The notes under the pieces: generated by a model
What the model saw: only the letters and a program-made list of their open reading frames with translations
Databases searched by the model: none
Told to the model about the DNA's origin: nothing
Program-made: the position numbers and the translations under genes
Part shown: positions 41,253 to 49,306 of the stretch, piece by piece
Layout: each line of letters begins with the position of its first letter
Numbering within the stretch: the stretch's first letter is position 1
DNA from: JBBDRJ01 sp963766295
GTDB taxonomy: Bacteria; Actinomycetota; JAICYB01
Assembly: GCA_963766295.1 (NCBI GenBank)
Contig: CAVXYW010000001.1
Coordinates: 620,001 to 684,000, forward strand
Length of the DNA stretch: 64,000 nucleotides
Direction: 5' to 3'

Positions 41253-43193
41253 ATGCCGAAACCCCCGCAGCGCCCGGGTCTTCGAGGTCGTTTGGGCCGG
41301 AACGCACTGATCTACGTGATCATCGCGCTGGCCGCCGTCTGGATCATCGGAAGCGTCGTGAACCGCGGGACGCAACCAACCCCGCTTCGATTCGACCAGT
41401 TCCTCCAGAAGGTCGAGGCCGGCGATGTGAAGACCGCGGACATGTTCCTGCGAGACCAGAGGATCGAAGGCGAGCTCAAGAACGGCGATGCGTACGAGAC
41501 GACGTTCGCCGGTGAAGGTGATCAGCTCGCTCTGACGCTGGCCGAGGAAAATGTTCGCGTTTCACCCAACCCGCAGGGCCAGTCGCTGTTCATGACGTTC
41601 CTGACGAACATCTTCCCGTTGCTTCTCATATTCGGGTTGATCTTCTTCATGATGAATCAGGCCCAGGGCGGCGGATCGCGCGTCATGTCCTTCGGACGCG
41701 CCAAACCCAGGCTGGTAACCAAAGAGATGCCGAAGATCGGCTTCGAGGACGTCGCCGGTCTCGAAGAAGCCGTCGAGGAGATCGGGGAGATCAAGGAGTA
41801 CCTGGCCAACCCCGCGCGCTTCCAAGCCATCGGCGCCAAGATCCCCAAGGGCGTTCTCTTGTTCGGCCCACCCGGAACCGGGAAGACCTTGCTTGCGCGC
41901 GCCGTAGCAGGCGAAGCCGGCGTCCCTTTCTTCTCCATCTCGGGCTCCGATTTCGTCGAGATGTTCGTCGGCGTCGGTGCCGCGCGCGTGCGCGATCTGT
42001 TCGAGCAGGCGAAGACGAGCGCACCGGCCATCATCTTTGTCGACGAGATCGACGCCGTCGGCCGTCACCGCGGTGCCGGTCTGGGTGGCGGTCACGACGA
42101 GCGCGAGCAGACGCTCAACCAACTTCTCGTCGAGATGGACGGCTTCGACGTGAAAACCGGTGTCGTGCTGATCGCCGCGACGAACCGTCCGGACATCCTC
42201 GATCCGGCATTGCTCAGGCCGGGACGCTTCGATCGTCAGATCGTCGTTGACCGTCCCGATATCCGAGGACGTGAAGCGATCCTCAAAGTGCACGCCAAGG
42301 ACAAGCCAATCGCGGATTCGGTCGACCTCGGCATCGTTGCGCGCCGCACGCCGGGATTCACAGGCGCCGATCTCGCCAACATCGTGAACGAGGCCGCACT
42401 TCTTTCTGCGCGCCGGGAGAAAAAGGAGATAAGCGGAGTCGAGCTCGAGGAAGCCATCGATCGAGTTATGGCCGGACCCGAGCACAAGTCCCGTTTGATC
42501 ACGTCGGCGGAGAAGAAGATCGTCGCCTACCACGAAGCCGGACACGCTCTCGTTTCGCATCTGCTCCCATACGCACACCCCGTCCACAAGGTTTCGATCA
42601 TCCCGAGAGGACGCGCCCTCGGCTTCACGCTGACCCTTCCGACCGAAGACCGCTATCTGCTGACCAAGTCCGAGCTCACCGACGAGCTCGCGATGATCTT
42701 CGGCGGTCGCGCGGCCGAAGAGATCGTTTTTAGTGATGTCACGACGGGCGCCCAGGACGACATCGATCGCGCAACGAAGATCGCGCGAAAGATGGTGTGC
42801 GAGTACGGCATGTCCTCGCTCGGCCCCCTCGCGCTTGGCCAGCATCACGATCAGCCCTTCCTCGGCCGCGACTTCCAGTCCGACCCCGACTATTCGGATC
42901 GCGTCGCTTCGGAGATCGACAACGAGGTGAGCAAGATCGTGGAGGCCGCCTTCGATCAGGCCAAATCGACGCTGCAGCGCAATCGCAAGCAGCTCGATCT
43001 GATCGCCGAGCTGTTGATCGAACAGGAGACGATCGAGGCACCAGATCTCGAGAAGCTGCTCGAAGGCTTGCCGGTTGCCAAGGCCGAACGCGGTAAACTG
43101 TTGGAAGAACCGCGAGCGGCCGGGAAAAGGAAATCGGCGCCTACTGGGCGTCGGCTACGGCCGAAACCCGAACCGGGTCTCTCGCCCGCATAG
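41253..43193 (+). CDS. ftsH: ATP-dependent zinc metalloprotease FtsH
   Basis: A 646-residue membrane-bound AAA+ protease that degrades misassembled membrane and regulatory proteins. There are two N-terminal helices (about 14-34 and 111-130) with a short external domain between. The AAA module has Walker A GPPGTGKT at 205-212, Walker B IIFVDEIDAVGRHRGAGLGG, the second region of homology ATNRPDILDPALLRPGRFD, and the pore loop ISGSDFVEMFVGVGAARV. The zinc site HEAGH is at 427-431, with the third ligand aspartate in TTGAQDDIDRAT. The C-terminal tail is basic and Pro-rich. This gene is intact, in contrast to several neighbours. Confidence 0.97.
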   Translation: MPKPPQRPGLRGRLGRNALIYVIIALAAVWIIGSVVNRGTQPTPLRFDQFLQKVEAGDVKTADMFLRDQRIEGELKNGDAYETTFAGEGDQLALTLAEENVRVSPNPQGQSLFMTFLTNIFPLLLIFGLIFFMMNQAQGGGSRVMSFGRAKPRLVTKEMPKIGFEDVAGLEEAVEEIGEIKEYLANPARFQAIGAKIPKGVLLFGPPGTGKTLLARAVAGEAGVPFFSISGSDFVEMFVGVGAARVRDLFEQAKTSAPAIIFVDEIDAVGRHRGAGLGGGHDEREQTLNQLLVEMDGFDVKTGVVLIAATNRPDILDPALLRPGRFDRQIVVDRPDIRGREAILKVHAKDKPIADSVDLGIVARRTPGFTGADLANIVNEAALLSARREKKEISGVELEEAIDRVMAGPEHKSRLITSAEKKIVAYHEAGHALVSHLLPYAHPVHKVSIIPRGRALGFTLTLPTEDRYLLTKSELTDELAMIFGGRAAEEIVFSDVTTGAQDDIDRATKIARKMVCEYGMSSLGPLALGQHHDQPFLGRDFQSDPDYSDRVASEIDNEVSKIVEAAFDQAKSTLQRNRKQLDLIAELLIEQETIEAPDLEKLLEGLPVAKAERGKLLEEPRAAGKRKSAPTGRRLRPKPEPGLSPA

Positions 43194-43215
43194 AAGAGCA
43201 GAAACAACAACACAC

Positions 43216-43875
43216 ATGGCGAAGATCGAACTCAGTACCGGCACGCCGGCAGAGATCGTCCACCCGCAGACCGGACGACCAAAGGCCGGGATCGTGTTAG
43301 TCCCAGACATCATGGGGCTGCGTCCTTTATTCGAGGAGCACTGCGCGCGCATCTGCAAGGAATGGAAGGTCAGTGTCTGCGCGCCCGAGCTCTTTCCAGG
43401 CGGCGACAAGTGGGGCCTCGAGCAGCGCATGAAGAAGGCCAAGATGTTGAAGGACGAGGACAAGATCGCCGACATCCTCGCTGCCGCCCAGCGCACAGGT
43501 TGCGACAACGTTCACGTCATCGGCTTCTGCATGGGCGGGATGTACGCGCTCAAGGCAGCGGCCGAGGACAGGTTCGCCAAGTCCGTTTCGTTCTACGGGA
43601 TGGTTCGCGTCCCCAAGCAGTGGAAGGGCAAGGGACAGGGCGAGCCGCTGGAGATCCTGGCGGAGCGCGGTGCGAGCCAGGTAATGGCGATCGTTGGTAC
43701 TGAGGACCCGTACGTCCCCGTCGCCGACGCCAAGGAGCTGGAAGCTCTCGGCGCAACCGTGCACATCTACAAGGGAGCCGAGCACGGCTTCGTGCACGAC
43801 CCCGATCGTCCGGCGCACCGTCCCAAGGACGCGGCCGACGCTTGGGCCAAGGCCAAGAAGTTCCTCGGCCTCTAA
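43216..43875 (+). CDS. Dienelactone hydrolase family protein
   Basis: A 219-residue alpha/beta hydrolase. The nucleophile is a cysteine in VIGFCMGGMYAL, as in true dienelactone hydrolases. The acid lies in VGTEDPYVPV and the histidine in GAEHGFVHDP. The ATG at 43216 begins MAKIELSTGT, 22 nt after ftsH. The substrate is unknown; family members hydrolyse dienelactones or related esters. It may be carried on the ftsH transcript. Confidence 0.9.
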   Translation: MAKIELSTGTPAEIVHPQTGRPKAGIVLVPDIMGLRPLFEEHCARICKEWKVSVCAPELFPGGDKWGLEQRMKKAKMLKDEDKIADILAAAQRTGCDNVHVIGFCMGGMYALKAAAEDRFAKSVSFYGMVRVPKQWKGKGQGEPLEILAERGASQVMAIVGTEDPYVPVADAKELEALGATVHIYKGAEHGFVHDPDRPAHRPKDAADAWAKAKKFLGL

Positions 43876-43910
43876 GTTCAAGTCCACGACACGCGGCGCA
43901 AACTGTCTCG

Positions 43911-44198
43911 GTGCGTCACGCCTTTGACTGGTTGTTCCGTAACCGCCAGACCGGACGCATCACGATCGCCCAGTTCCCGAACGTCCCGCTCTGGATCTTC
44001 TTCGCCGGGGCGGCTGCACGCCGGTTCGCCGATCCGCACGGCGACCTCCTTGCGGCACTGACGTTCGTCACTACTGCCGCGCTCGTCGTTTGGGCGCTGC
44101 TCGAGCTGTTCCGTGGTGCGAACCCGTTTCGCCGGATGCTTGGTGGCGCGGCGCTGACCGTGACGTTGGTCGGTGTTGCGCGGTCGGTCCTGGCGTAG
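43911..44198 (+). CDS. Small membrane protein, hypothetical
   Basis: A 95-residue protein from a GTG at 43911, with about three hydrophobic segments (VPLWIFFAGAAARRFA, LLAALTFVTTAALVVWALLE and MLGGAALTVTLVGVARSVLA) separated by basic loops. It resembles no family I can name with confidence. A longer reading from an upstream start would overlap the dienelactone hydrolase gene, so the GTG is preferred. It lies convergent to the following gene. Confidence 0.65.
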   Translation: MRHAFDWLFRNRQTGRITIAQFPNVPLWIFFAGAAARRFADPHGDLLAALTFVTTAALVVWALLELFRGANPFRRMLGGAALTVTLVGVARSVLA

Positions 44199-44224
44199 CA
44201 ACCCAGCCGCGCTTCGTCGAGCGC

Positions 44225-45574
44225 TTAGACGCCGAAGCTAACGCGCGTCTGTCCGCTCCGAGCGGGCTCGAAGGTAACGATGAAGCCGTCTTCCGTTTCC
44301 TGCTCTTCTGTTGACGCTGCATTCGTTTCCATCGCCTTTACCAGTTGAAAGATCGACCCTCCCGAGATCTCGAAACGAAGTGCACTTCCGGTGGTCCACA
44401 CAGACAACTCGTTTGGTTTCGCGCGCGCATCGGCCGGGCAGTCGGGCAGTAGGCGCATCCACGCGATTTCTCCGTCGCTGGTTCGGCAATGCAGCGTCGC
44501 GTGGTGATGCTGGAGCCAGCCGATCCCGCTGGACGGACCTGTTTGCGCCCCGATCATGACGTCTTCGCTGAGCCAGGCCGTCGCGACTCGAAGCGGATCG
44601 CCCGAGATGGTCTGCTCGATTAACCGTTCACCGGTGAAGGCTGTCAGTTCGGCCGTCGCGTCCTCCGGCATGCGTGTGCCGCCAACGGACATCAGAGGAC
44701 CGAAACAGATGTCGTGCGGGTGCCCGAAGCGCGTCGCCGGATCGGGGAACGGCGCATGATCTCGGCCCGCAACGGACCAGATCCAAAGGCCGAGTGGTGT
44801 TGCGTAGCGATTCATATCCATGCCGTATGCGCGGTCGAAAGGTCCGCACAGATTGCGTAGCCCCGCGTGATAGAAGCGCGCGATGTCGCGCCACAGTTCT
44901 TGCTCCAACTCGGCTCCCAGCTCGGCCATCGCTTCCGTGGACTCGCGCCATAGGGCCAATGCCCAAAGATCGATCCCGTAGTACGTCGGCGAGTTGTACT
45001 CGATGAACGCGTTGTGCTCCAGATAGTGGGCGTGGATGTCCCGTGCGAACGTCTCGGCCTCATCCGTTCGCCCCGACCATGCGTCGAGCCAGGCCTTCAT
45101 CAGCGCGATGTTCGAGTACGTCACCGCGACGCGGCCCGGCGGCTCCCCGGTGACGGCGCGCTCGATGGATGTGCGTATGCGTGTGACCAGATCGCTCGGC
45201 AGCTGAGCGCCGTGACGATCGACGATCGTGGCCAGCGTCGTTCCCACGAACTGACGCCAATTCGGATCGAAGTGCAGCCACATGATGGGATCGGCCGGTG
45301 GATCGGGCTCCTCGGGCGCACGGCGGAACGTGCCGTCGTAGGCCATACCGGGCGCGTCGAACTGATGGTCGAGGACCGCCGCAAGCGCCCGAGCAGCACG
45401 CTGCTCGTCGTCACCCGCGAAGCGGCTCAATAATCCCAGCGCGTACAACGATGTCTCGCGAACCATGTGCGCCGACCGGTCGGCCGTCCACAGCAGCGCC
45501 ACCTGGTCGTCCCAGAGCTCGTCCATCCATGCCGTAGAGGCATCGAGGATGTCGGCTGCGTAATCTTTCCCCAC
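44225..45574 (-). CDS. Predicted alpha/alpha-toroid protein, unknown function
   Basis: A 449-residue soluble protein from a GTG with GAGGA upstream. The N-terminal 300 residues look like a helical toroid of the six-hairpin glycosidase or polysaccharide-lyase type, with conserved-looking aromatic motifs (FIEYNSPTYYGIDLWALALW, CGPFDRAYGMDMNRYATPLG). The C-terminal third is beta-rich, ending in a sandwich-like domain. No signal peptide is present. I cannot assign a substrate. It interrupts the ftsH–fol gene order on the opposite strand, so it is probably an insertion into the ancestral cluster. Confidence 0.65.
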   Translation of the reverse strand: MGKDYAADILDASTAWMDELWDDQVALLWTADRSAHMVRETSLYALGLLSRFAGDDEQRAARALAAVLDHQFDAPGMAYDGTFRRAPEEPDPPADPIMWLHFDPNWRQFVGTTLATIVDRHGAQLPSDLVTRIRTSIERAVTGEPPGRVAVTYSNIALMKAWLDAWSGRTDEAETFARDIHAHYLEHNAFIEYNSPTYYGIDLWALALWRESTEAMAELGAELEQELWRDIARFYHAGLRNLCGPFDRAYGMDMNRYATPLGLWIWSVAGRDHAPFPDPATRFGHPHDICFGPLMSVGGTRMPEDATAELTAFTGERLIEQTISGDPLRVATAWLSEDVMIGAQTGPSSGIGWLQHHHATLHCRTSDGEIAWMRLLPDCPADARAKPNELSVWTTGSALRFEISGGSIFQLVKAMETNAASTEEQETEDGFIVTFEPARSGQTRVSFGV

Positions 45575-45642
45575 TCCTCACACGGTGTACGACGGGGGAC
45601 CGTCGAGTCGACTCCAAACAGCCCGTACGATTGTTGCCTTCA

Positions 45643-46479
45643 ATGAGCATCTCTTCAGGCTTGGGCTTACCACCGGGAAGGACGGCCGTGATGGGCGTCC
45701 TCAACGTGACGCCGGACTCGTTCTCGGACGGGGGGCTATACACCTCGGTCGAGGCTGCTGTGGTCCGGGCTGCCGAGATGGTGGACGAAGGCGCCGACCT
45801 AATAGACGTCGGTGGCGAATCGACGCGACCGGGGGCCGAGGACGTCGCGGTCGACGAAGAGATCGCTCGAACGACGCCTGTTATCGAACGCATCGCCTCG
45901 CTCGGAGTGCCGATTTCGATCGATACGCGCAAGGGCACCGTCGCAAAAGCCGCCCTAGACGCCGGCGCCTCACTCGTCAACGACGTATCGGCCGGAATCT
46001 TCGATCCGGCCATGCTTCCTCTCGTCGCCGACCGTCGCGTGCCCATCGTCCTCATGCACATGCGCGGAACGCCGCAAATGATGGACGACCTCGTCGATTA
46101 CGGAGATGTAGTGGCCGACGTTCGTAGCGAGTTGAAAGGACGGGTGGCCGCGGCCCGGCACGCCGGGGTTGAAGAGTCCAGCATCCTCGTAGATCCCGGC
46201 CTCGGGTTTGCCAAGACCGCACAGCAGTCACTCGAGCTGCTACAGAGGATCGACGAACTCGAAGGGGACGGCTATCCGATCGTCGTTGGTCCTTCGCGCA
46301 AGCGGTTCGTTGGAGCCGTGCGGGGAACCGAGATCGATGATCGCTTGGAGGGCACGCTGGCGGCATGCGCGTGGTGTGCGGTGCACGGCGTCGACGTTGT
46401 GCGAGTGCACGACGTTCGAGCTGTGCGCCGAACCGTCGAGATGATCGCGGCGATCAAGCGGGGCGACGTTGAAGGCTGA
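45643..46479 (+). CDS. folP: Dihydropteroate synthase
   Basis: Condenses dihydropterin pyrophosphate with p-aminobenzoate in folate synthesis. The 278-residue TIM barrel has VMGVLNVTPDSFSDGG, IDVGGESTRPGAEDV, ISIDTRKGTVAKAALDAGA, VLMHMRGTPQMM, ILVDPGLGFAKT and VVGPSRKRFVGA, all diagnostic. The start is the ATG at 45643. The 3' end overlaps the following nuclease gene by 11 nt. FolE, often next to it in actinobacteria, is missing from the interval after ftsH. Confidence 0.96.
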   Translation: MSISSGLGLPPGRTAVMGVLNVTPDSFSDGGLYTSVEAAVVRAAEMVDEGADLIDVGGESTRPGAEDVAVDEEIARTTPVIERIASLGVPISIDTRKGTVAKAALDAGASLVNDVSAGIFDPAMLPLVADRRVPIVLMHMRGTPQMMDDLVDYGDVVADVRSELKGRVAAARHAGVEESSILVDPGLGFAKTAQQSLELLQRIDELEGDGYPIVVGPSRKRFVGAVRGTEIDDRLEGTLAACAWCAVHGVDVVRVHDVRAVRRTVEMIAAIKRGDVEG

Positions 46480-47302
46480 TCTCTCGGACCGGCTCTTCGA
46501 CGAGGGCGAGAGTCTCTTCGAGCTCAATCCGTCGAAGCTGCGGTGCTACCTCGATTGTCCGCGGCAATACAGGTTCCGCTACGTCGACCGGCGTCCCGAA
46601 CGTCGAACGTTCGGACCGACGGCGCTCGGCCGTTCAGTGCACAAGGCGTTGCGTGACTTCTACGGGATGGACCGTTCGGAGCGATCGCTCGAGAACCTCC
46701 TTCGGGCGTTGCGAAGAGCATGGGATGGAACCGGCTACCGGTCGGCCAAAGAGGCCGAAGATGCTTTCGCTCGAGCAGAAGACATGCTCCGCCGTTACCA
46801 CAGCGGAAGCGAACCGCACAGGCATCAAGTCGTCGCGATGGAGTCGAAGTTCACCCATGCCCGAACAGCGGATGGGATCTTGGTCACCGGGCGCGTCGAC
46901 AGGCTCGACATCGACGACGGCCAGTACGTGATCGTCGACTACAAGACGGGTCGCTTCGGTGAAGACGCTCGCGCCCTGGACGAGTCGCTGCCGTTGTCCC
47001 TCTACGCGATTGCGGTTTCGGCGGCGCTGGGACGAGAGGTTTCGCGGATCGCCGTCGAGCATCTGTCCACAGGACGGCGCGTGGAAACGCGACGCGACTC
47101 GAAACGTTTGGAGCTCGATTGGGAAGCTCTCACCAAGCACGCGCGCGAGATGCGCTTGACCGGGATATTTCCGCCCCAGCCCGGCCCCCTGTGCCGGTGG
47201 TGCGACTACATCGTGGCCTGCCCGGAAGGACGTGCGACGCTGCGCGTCGAGAACATGCCGGACGATGACTACTGGGAGCCGCCGACGGAAGAGCCCTCAT
47301 GA
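46469..47302 (+). CDS. RecB-family PD-(D/E)XK nuclease with probable Fe-S cluster
   Basis: A 277-residue single-domain nuclease starting at a TTG inside folP. Motifs in order are: first cysteines in CYLDCPRQYRFRYV, conserved histidine in GRSVHKALRDFYG, the aspartate in VTGRVDRLDI, and the catalytic lysine in VIVDYKTGRFGED. A closing triplet CRWCDYIVACPEG follows. One upstream cysteine plus three near the C-terminus is the pattern of Fe-S nucleases such as AddB and Cas4-type proteins. No helicase, Cas or repair gene is adjacent. It is locked into the folate operon by overlaps on both sides (11 nt with folP, ATGA with folB). Confidence 0.88.
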   Translation: MKADLSDRLFDEGESLFELNPSKLRCYLDCPRQYRFRYVDRRPERRTFGPTALGRSVHKALRDFYGMDRSERSLENLLRALRRAWDGTGYRSAKEAEDAFARAEDMLRRYHSGSEPHRHQVVAMESKFTHARTADGILVTGRVDRLDIDDGQYVIVDYKTGRFGEDARALDESLPLSLYAIAVSAALGREVSRIAVEHLSTGRRVETRRDSKRLELDWEALTKHAREMRLTGIFPPQPGPLCRWCDYIVACPEGRATLRVENMPDDDYWEPPTEEPS

Positions 47303-47664
47303 GCGGCAAGGACTGCATCTTCGTCAAGGGGATCAAGGCCGAGGGCAAGCACGGACTGCAAAGTGACGGCGAGCGCGACAAGCCGCAACCTTTCGAAGCG
47401 GACGCAGAGGTCTACGTAGATCTCAAACCAGTGGCCAACGCCGACCAGCTGGACGAGACGATCGATTACGTGACGATCGCGCAGACGGTTCGCTCGGTGA
47501 TCGAGGAGCGTTCGTTCGAACTACTCGAGACGCTGGCCGATGCGATCGCTACGGAAGTTCTCGCACTGGGTGCCGATTCCGTGCGTATCCGAATGCGCAA
47601 GCCGCGTGCGGCCACCCACGCCGGCGTCGATGACATCTCGATCGTTGTGGAGCGATCGATCTGA
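47299..47664 (+). CDS. folB: Dihydroneopterin aldolase
   Basis: A 121-residue enzyme that converts dihydroneopterin to hydroxymethyl-dihydropterin. It contains IFVKGIKAEGKHGLQSDGER, VYVDLKPVANADQLDETIDY and SFELLETLADAIATEVLALG, which match the family from end to end. Its ATG overlaps the nuclease stop (ATGA), and its stop overlaps the presumed folK start (CTGA). Confidence 0.94.
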   Translation: MSGKDCIFVKGIKAEGKHGLQSDGERDKPQPFEADAEVYVDLKPVANADQLDETIDYVTIAQTVRSVIEERSFELLETLADAIATEVLALGADSVRIRMRKPRAATHAGVDDISIVVERSI

Positions 47665-48149
47665 CCTTTGTTTACGTCGGTTTGGGCTCCAACGTCGGAG
47701 ACCGGCTGGCCAGTCTCAAGAAAGCCGTCGAGCTTCTCGACTCATCCGATGGACTCTCGGTCGAAGGTGCGTCGAACGTCTACGACACCGATCCCGTCGG
47801 AGGAGATCAAGCGAACTTCCTCAACGCCGTGGTCCGCATCGAATCGTCGATCTCGGCACAGGATCTGCTCGCACGGCTGAAGGAGATCGAAACCCAGATC
47901 GGTCGTCGCGAGCGCGGACGGTGGGCACCGCGCGAGATAGACCTCGATGTACTGCTCTTCGCCGACGCAGTGATCGAAGAACTCGATCTCGTCGTCCCGC
48001 ACACGGAGATCGCGAACCGCGCATTCGTTCTGGTGCCGCTTTTGGACCTCGATCCCGGCGTCGAGATCCCCGGGCTCGGCTCAGTCGCCGACCTGGCGGC
48101 TCGAGCGGGGACGGACGGCGTCCGGTTAACCGCTCACTCCCTCCGCTAG
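47661..48149 (+). CDS. folK: 2-amino-4-hydroxy-6-hydroxymethyldihydropteridine pyrophosphokinase
   Basis: Transfers pyrophosphate from ATP to the pterin, supplying folP. The core reads FVYVGLGSNVGDRLASLKKA, then NAVVRIESSISAQDLLARLK, RERGRWAPREIDLDVLLFAD and LVVPHTEIANRAFVLVPLLD, all typical. The first beta strand (FVYVGLGSN) requires a start upstream of the TTG at 47682. The only candidate is a CTG at 47661 in a CTGA overlap with folB, giving 162 residues. No ATG, GTG or TTG exists in frame between the previous stop region and the conserved strand. Confidence 0.93.
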   Translation: MTFVYVGLGSNVGDRLASLKKAVELLDSSDGLSVEGASNVYDTDPVGGDQANFLNAVVRIESSISAQDLLARLKEIETQIGRRERGRWAPREIDLDVLLFADAVIEELDLVVPHTEIANRAFVLVPLLDLDPGVEIPGLGSVADLAARAGTDGVRLTAHSLR

Positions 48150-48156
48150 CGAGGGA
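48138..48156 (+). terminator. Inverted repeat at the folK stop
   Basis: TCCCT (48138-48142) pairs with AGGGA (48152-48156) around CGCTAGCG, a near-perfect palindrome with one extra C. It contains the folK stop codon and lies immediately before the next promoter. Confidence 0.5.
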
Positions 48157-48185
48157 TTGACGAAGCGAACATACGTTCGTATAGT
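48157..48185 (+). promoter_or_regulatory. Sigma-70 type promoter for the radical SAM gene, probably leaderless
   Basis: TTGACG at 48157-48162 and TATAGT at 48180-48185 are separated by exactly 17 bp. The expected start point, 6-8 nt after the -10, falls at or next to the A of the ATG (48192). No Shine-Dalgarno sequence is present, so a leaderless transcript is predicted. Confidence 0.8.
48166..48179. promoter_or_regulatory. LexA (SOS) box in the promoter spacer
   Basis: CGAACATACGTTCG fits the Gram-positive LexA consensus CGAACRNRYGTTCG at every position. It fills the spacer between the -35 and -10 elements, the ideal place for repression. This implies DNA-damage induction of the downstream gene. 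Confidence 0.82.
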
Positions 48186-48191
48186 ATCGCG

Positions 48192-49184
48192 ATGGACAGG
48201 GAGCCTCTCTTCGAGCTCCGCAGGAGGACTTTCGACACGCCGCACTTCCGCGGGATCGAGTTCATCGAGGTCGAAGCCAAGACGATCATCAACAAAGTGC
48301 CGGGGAACTTCCTTCCATTCAGTCACACCATCAACCCCTACCGAGGTTGCTCGCATGCATGCACCTTTTGTTTTGCTCGCAAGACACACACGTACATGGA
48401 CATGAATGCAGGCAACGACTGGTCTACGAAGATCGTTGCGAAGGTGAACGCGCCCGAGCTCCTACGGCACGAACTCAGGGCTAAGAAGTGGAAGGGCGAA
48501 CCCATCGCGATGGGGACGGCAACTGATCCGTATCAGCGTGGCGAGGGCCGTTACGGGTTGATGTCAGGAATCATCCGCGCACTCACCGATTACAGGAACC
48601 CGTTTTCGATCCTGACCAGAGGGACTTTGATACTTCGAGACCTTGGGTTGTTGCGTGAGGCAGCTTCCGTCACGAAGGTCTCTACGGCGTTCTCGATTCC
48701 AACGCTTGACGAAGACGTCTGGCGTCGCAGCGAGCCCGGCACTCCGCACCCGCGCAAGCGGATCGAGGCCGTACGCAAGCTGAACGACGCCGGGATCGGC
48801 TGCGGGGTGATGGTCGCTCCGATCCTTCCGGGGATCAGCGACCACCCTCGTCAGTTGATGGACGTCGTCAGTGCCGCGATCGACGCCGGCGCCACGCATG
48901 TGTCGCCGATCTTGCTTCACCTGCGGCCGGTCGTCCGTGAGGAGTACATGGAATGGCTTCAGCGGGAGTACCCGGGCATGGTCACTCGCTACGAGCAGAT
49001 GTACGACGAAAGTTCCTACGCCTCAAAAGAGGACCGCAAGGCGCTCGGCCGGCGGATCGCCGGCCTGGTCAGGGCCGCCGGAGGTCTGAAGCCGTCTGTC
49101 GACGTGGACGAGCGCTTCGGCCACCGCAAGCCAGCCGCTGATCTTCCGGAGCCGCCCCGGCGCAAGCAGCTCCAGCTCCTCTAA
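48192..49184 (+). CDS. Rv2578c family radical SAM protein (SplB-like)
   Basis: A 330-residue radical SAM enzyme. The cluster motif is Cys53-x3-Cys57-x2-Cys60 in NPYRGCSHACTFCFARKTH. Further conserved blocks are PIAMGTATDPYQRGEGRYGL, SILTRGTLILRDLGLL and GIGCGVMVAPILPGISDHP. The family is related to spore photoproduct lyase but lacks proof of that activity. The upstream sequence is a sigma-70 promoter holding a consensus LexA box, with the predicted transcript starting at the ATG. From memory, the Mycobacterium tuberculosis homologue also lies near an SOS box; I could not verify this. A DNA-lesion or damaged-nucleotide role is therefore plausible. It is a single-gene unit after folK. Confidence 0.92.
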   Translation: MDREPLFELRRRTFDTPHFRGIEFIEVEAKTIINKVPGNFLPFSHTINPYRGCSHACTFCFARKTHTYMDMNAGNDWSTKIVAKVNAPELLRHELRAKKWKGEPIAMGTATDPYQRGEGRYGLMSGIIRALTDYRNPFSILTRGTLILRDLGLLREAASVTKVSTAFSIPTLDEDVWRRSEPGTPHPRKRIEAVRKLNDAGIGCGVMVAPILPGISDHPRQLMDVVSAAIDAGATHVSPILLHLRPVVREEYMEWLQREYPGMVTRYEQMYDESSYASKEDRKALGRRIAGLVRAAGGLKPSVDVDERFGHRKPAADLPEPPRRKQLQLL

Positions 49185-49306
49185 CTGGGCGGGCGCCTAT
49201 TGCGCCCACCGGGTATCCTGCTGGCAGGTCCAAGTCCGGTATCCCAGCGGGAACTGGAACGGAGGGCACTCCTTTCCACCCGCGCGGCTAGTAGAGGAGA
49301 TGTCGC

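Noticed and set aside
41562..42848. A 428-codon antisense frame opposite ftsH
   Set aside because: It mirrors a strongly conserved gene and shows no family motifs; long antisense frames are common in GC-rich coding DNA.
49185..49306. Possible riboswitch upstream of the DUF2520–panC operon
   Set aside because: Only a short GGGCGC/GCGCCC hairpin and a weak CCTGC/GCAGG hairpin are visible. I see no conserved riboswitch core, and the 122-nt region is ordinary.
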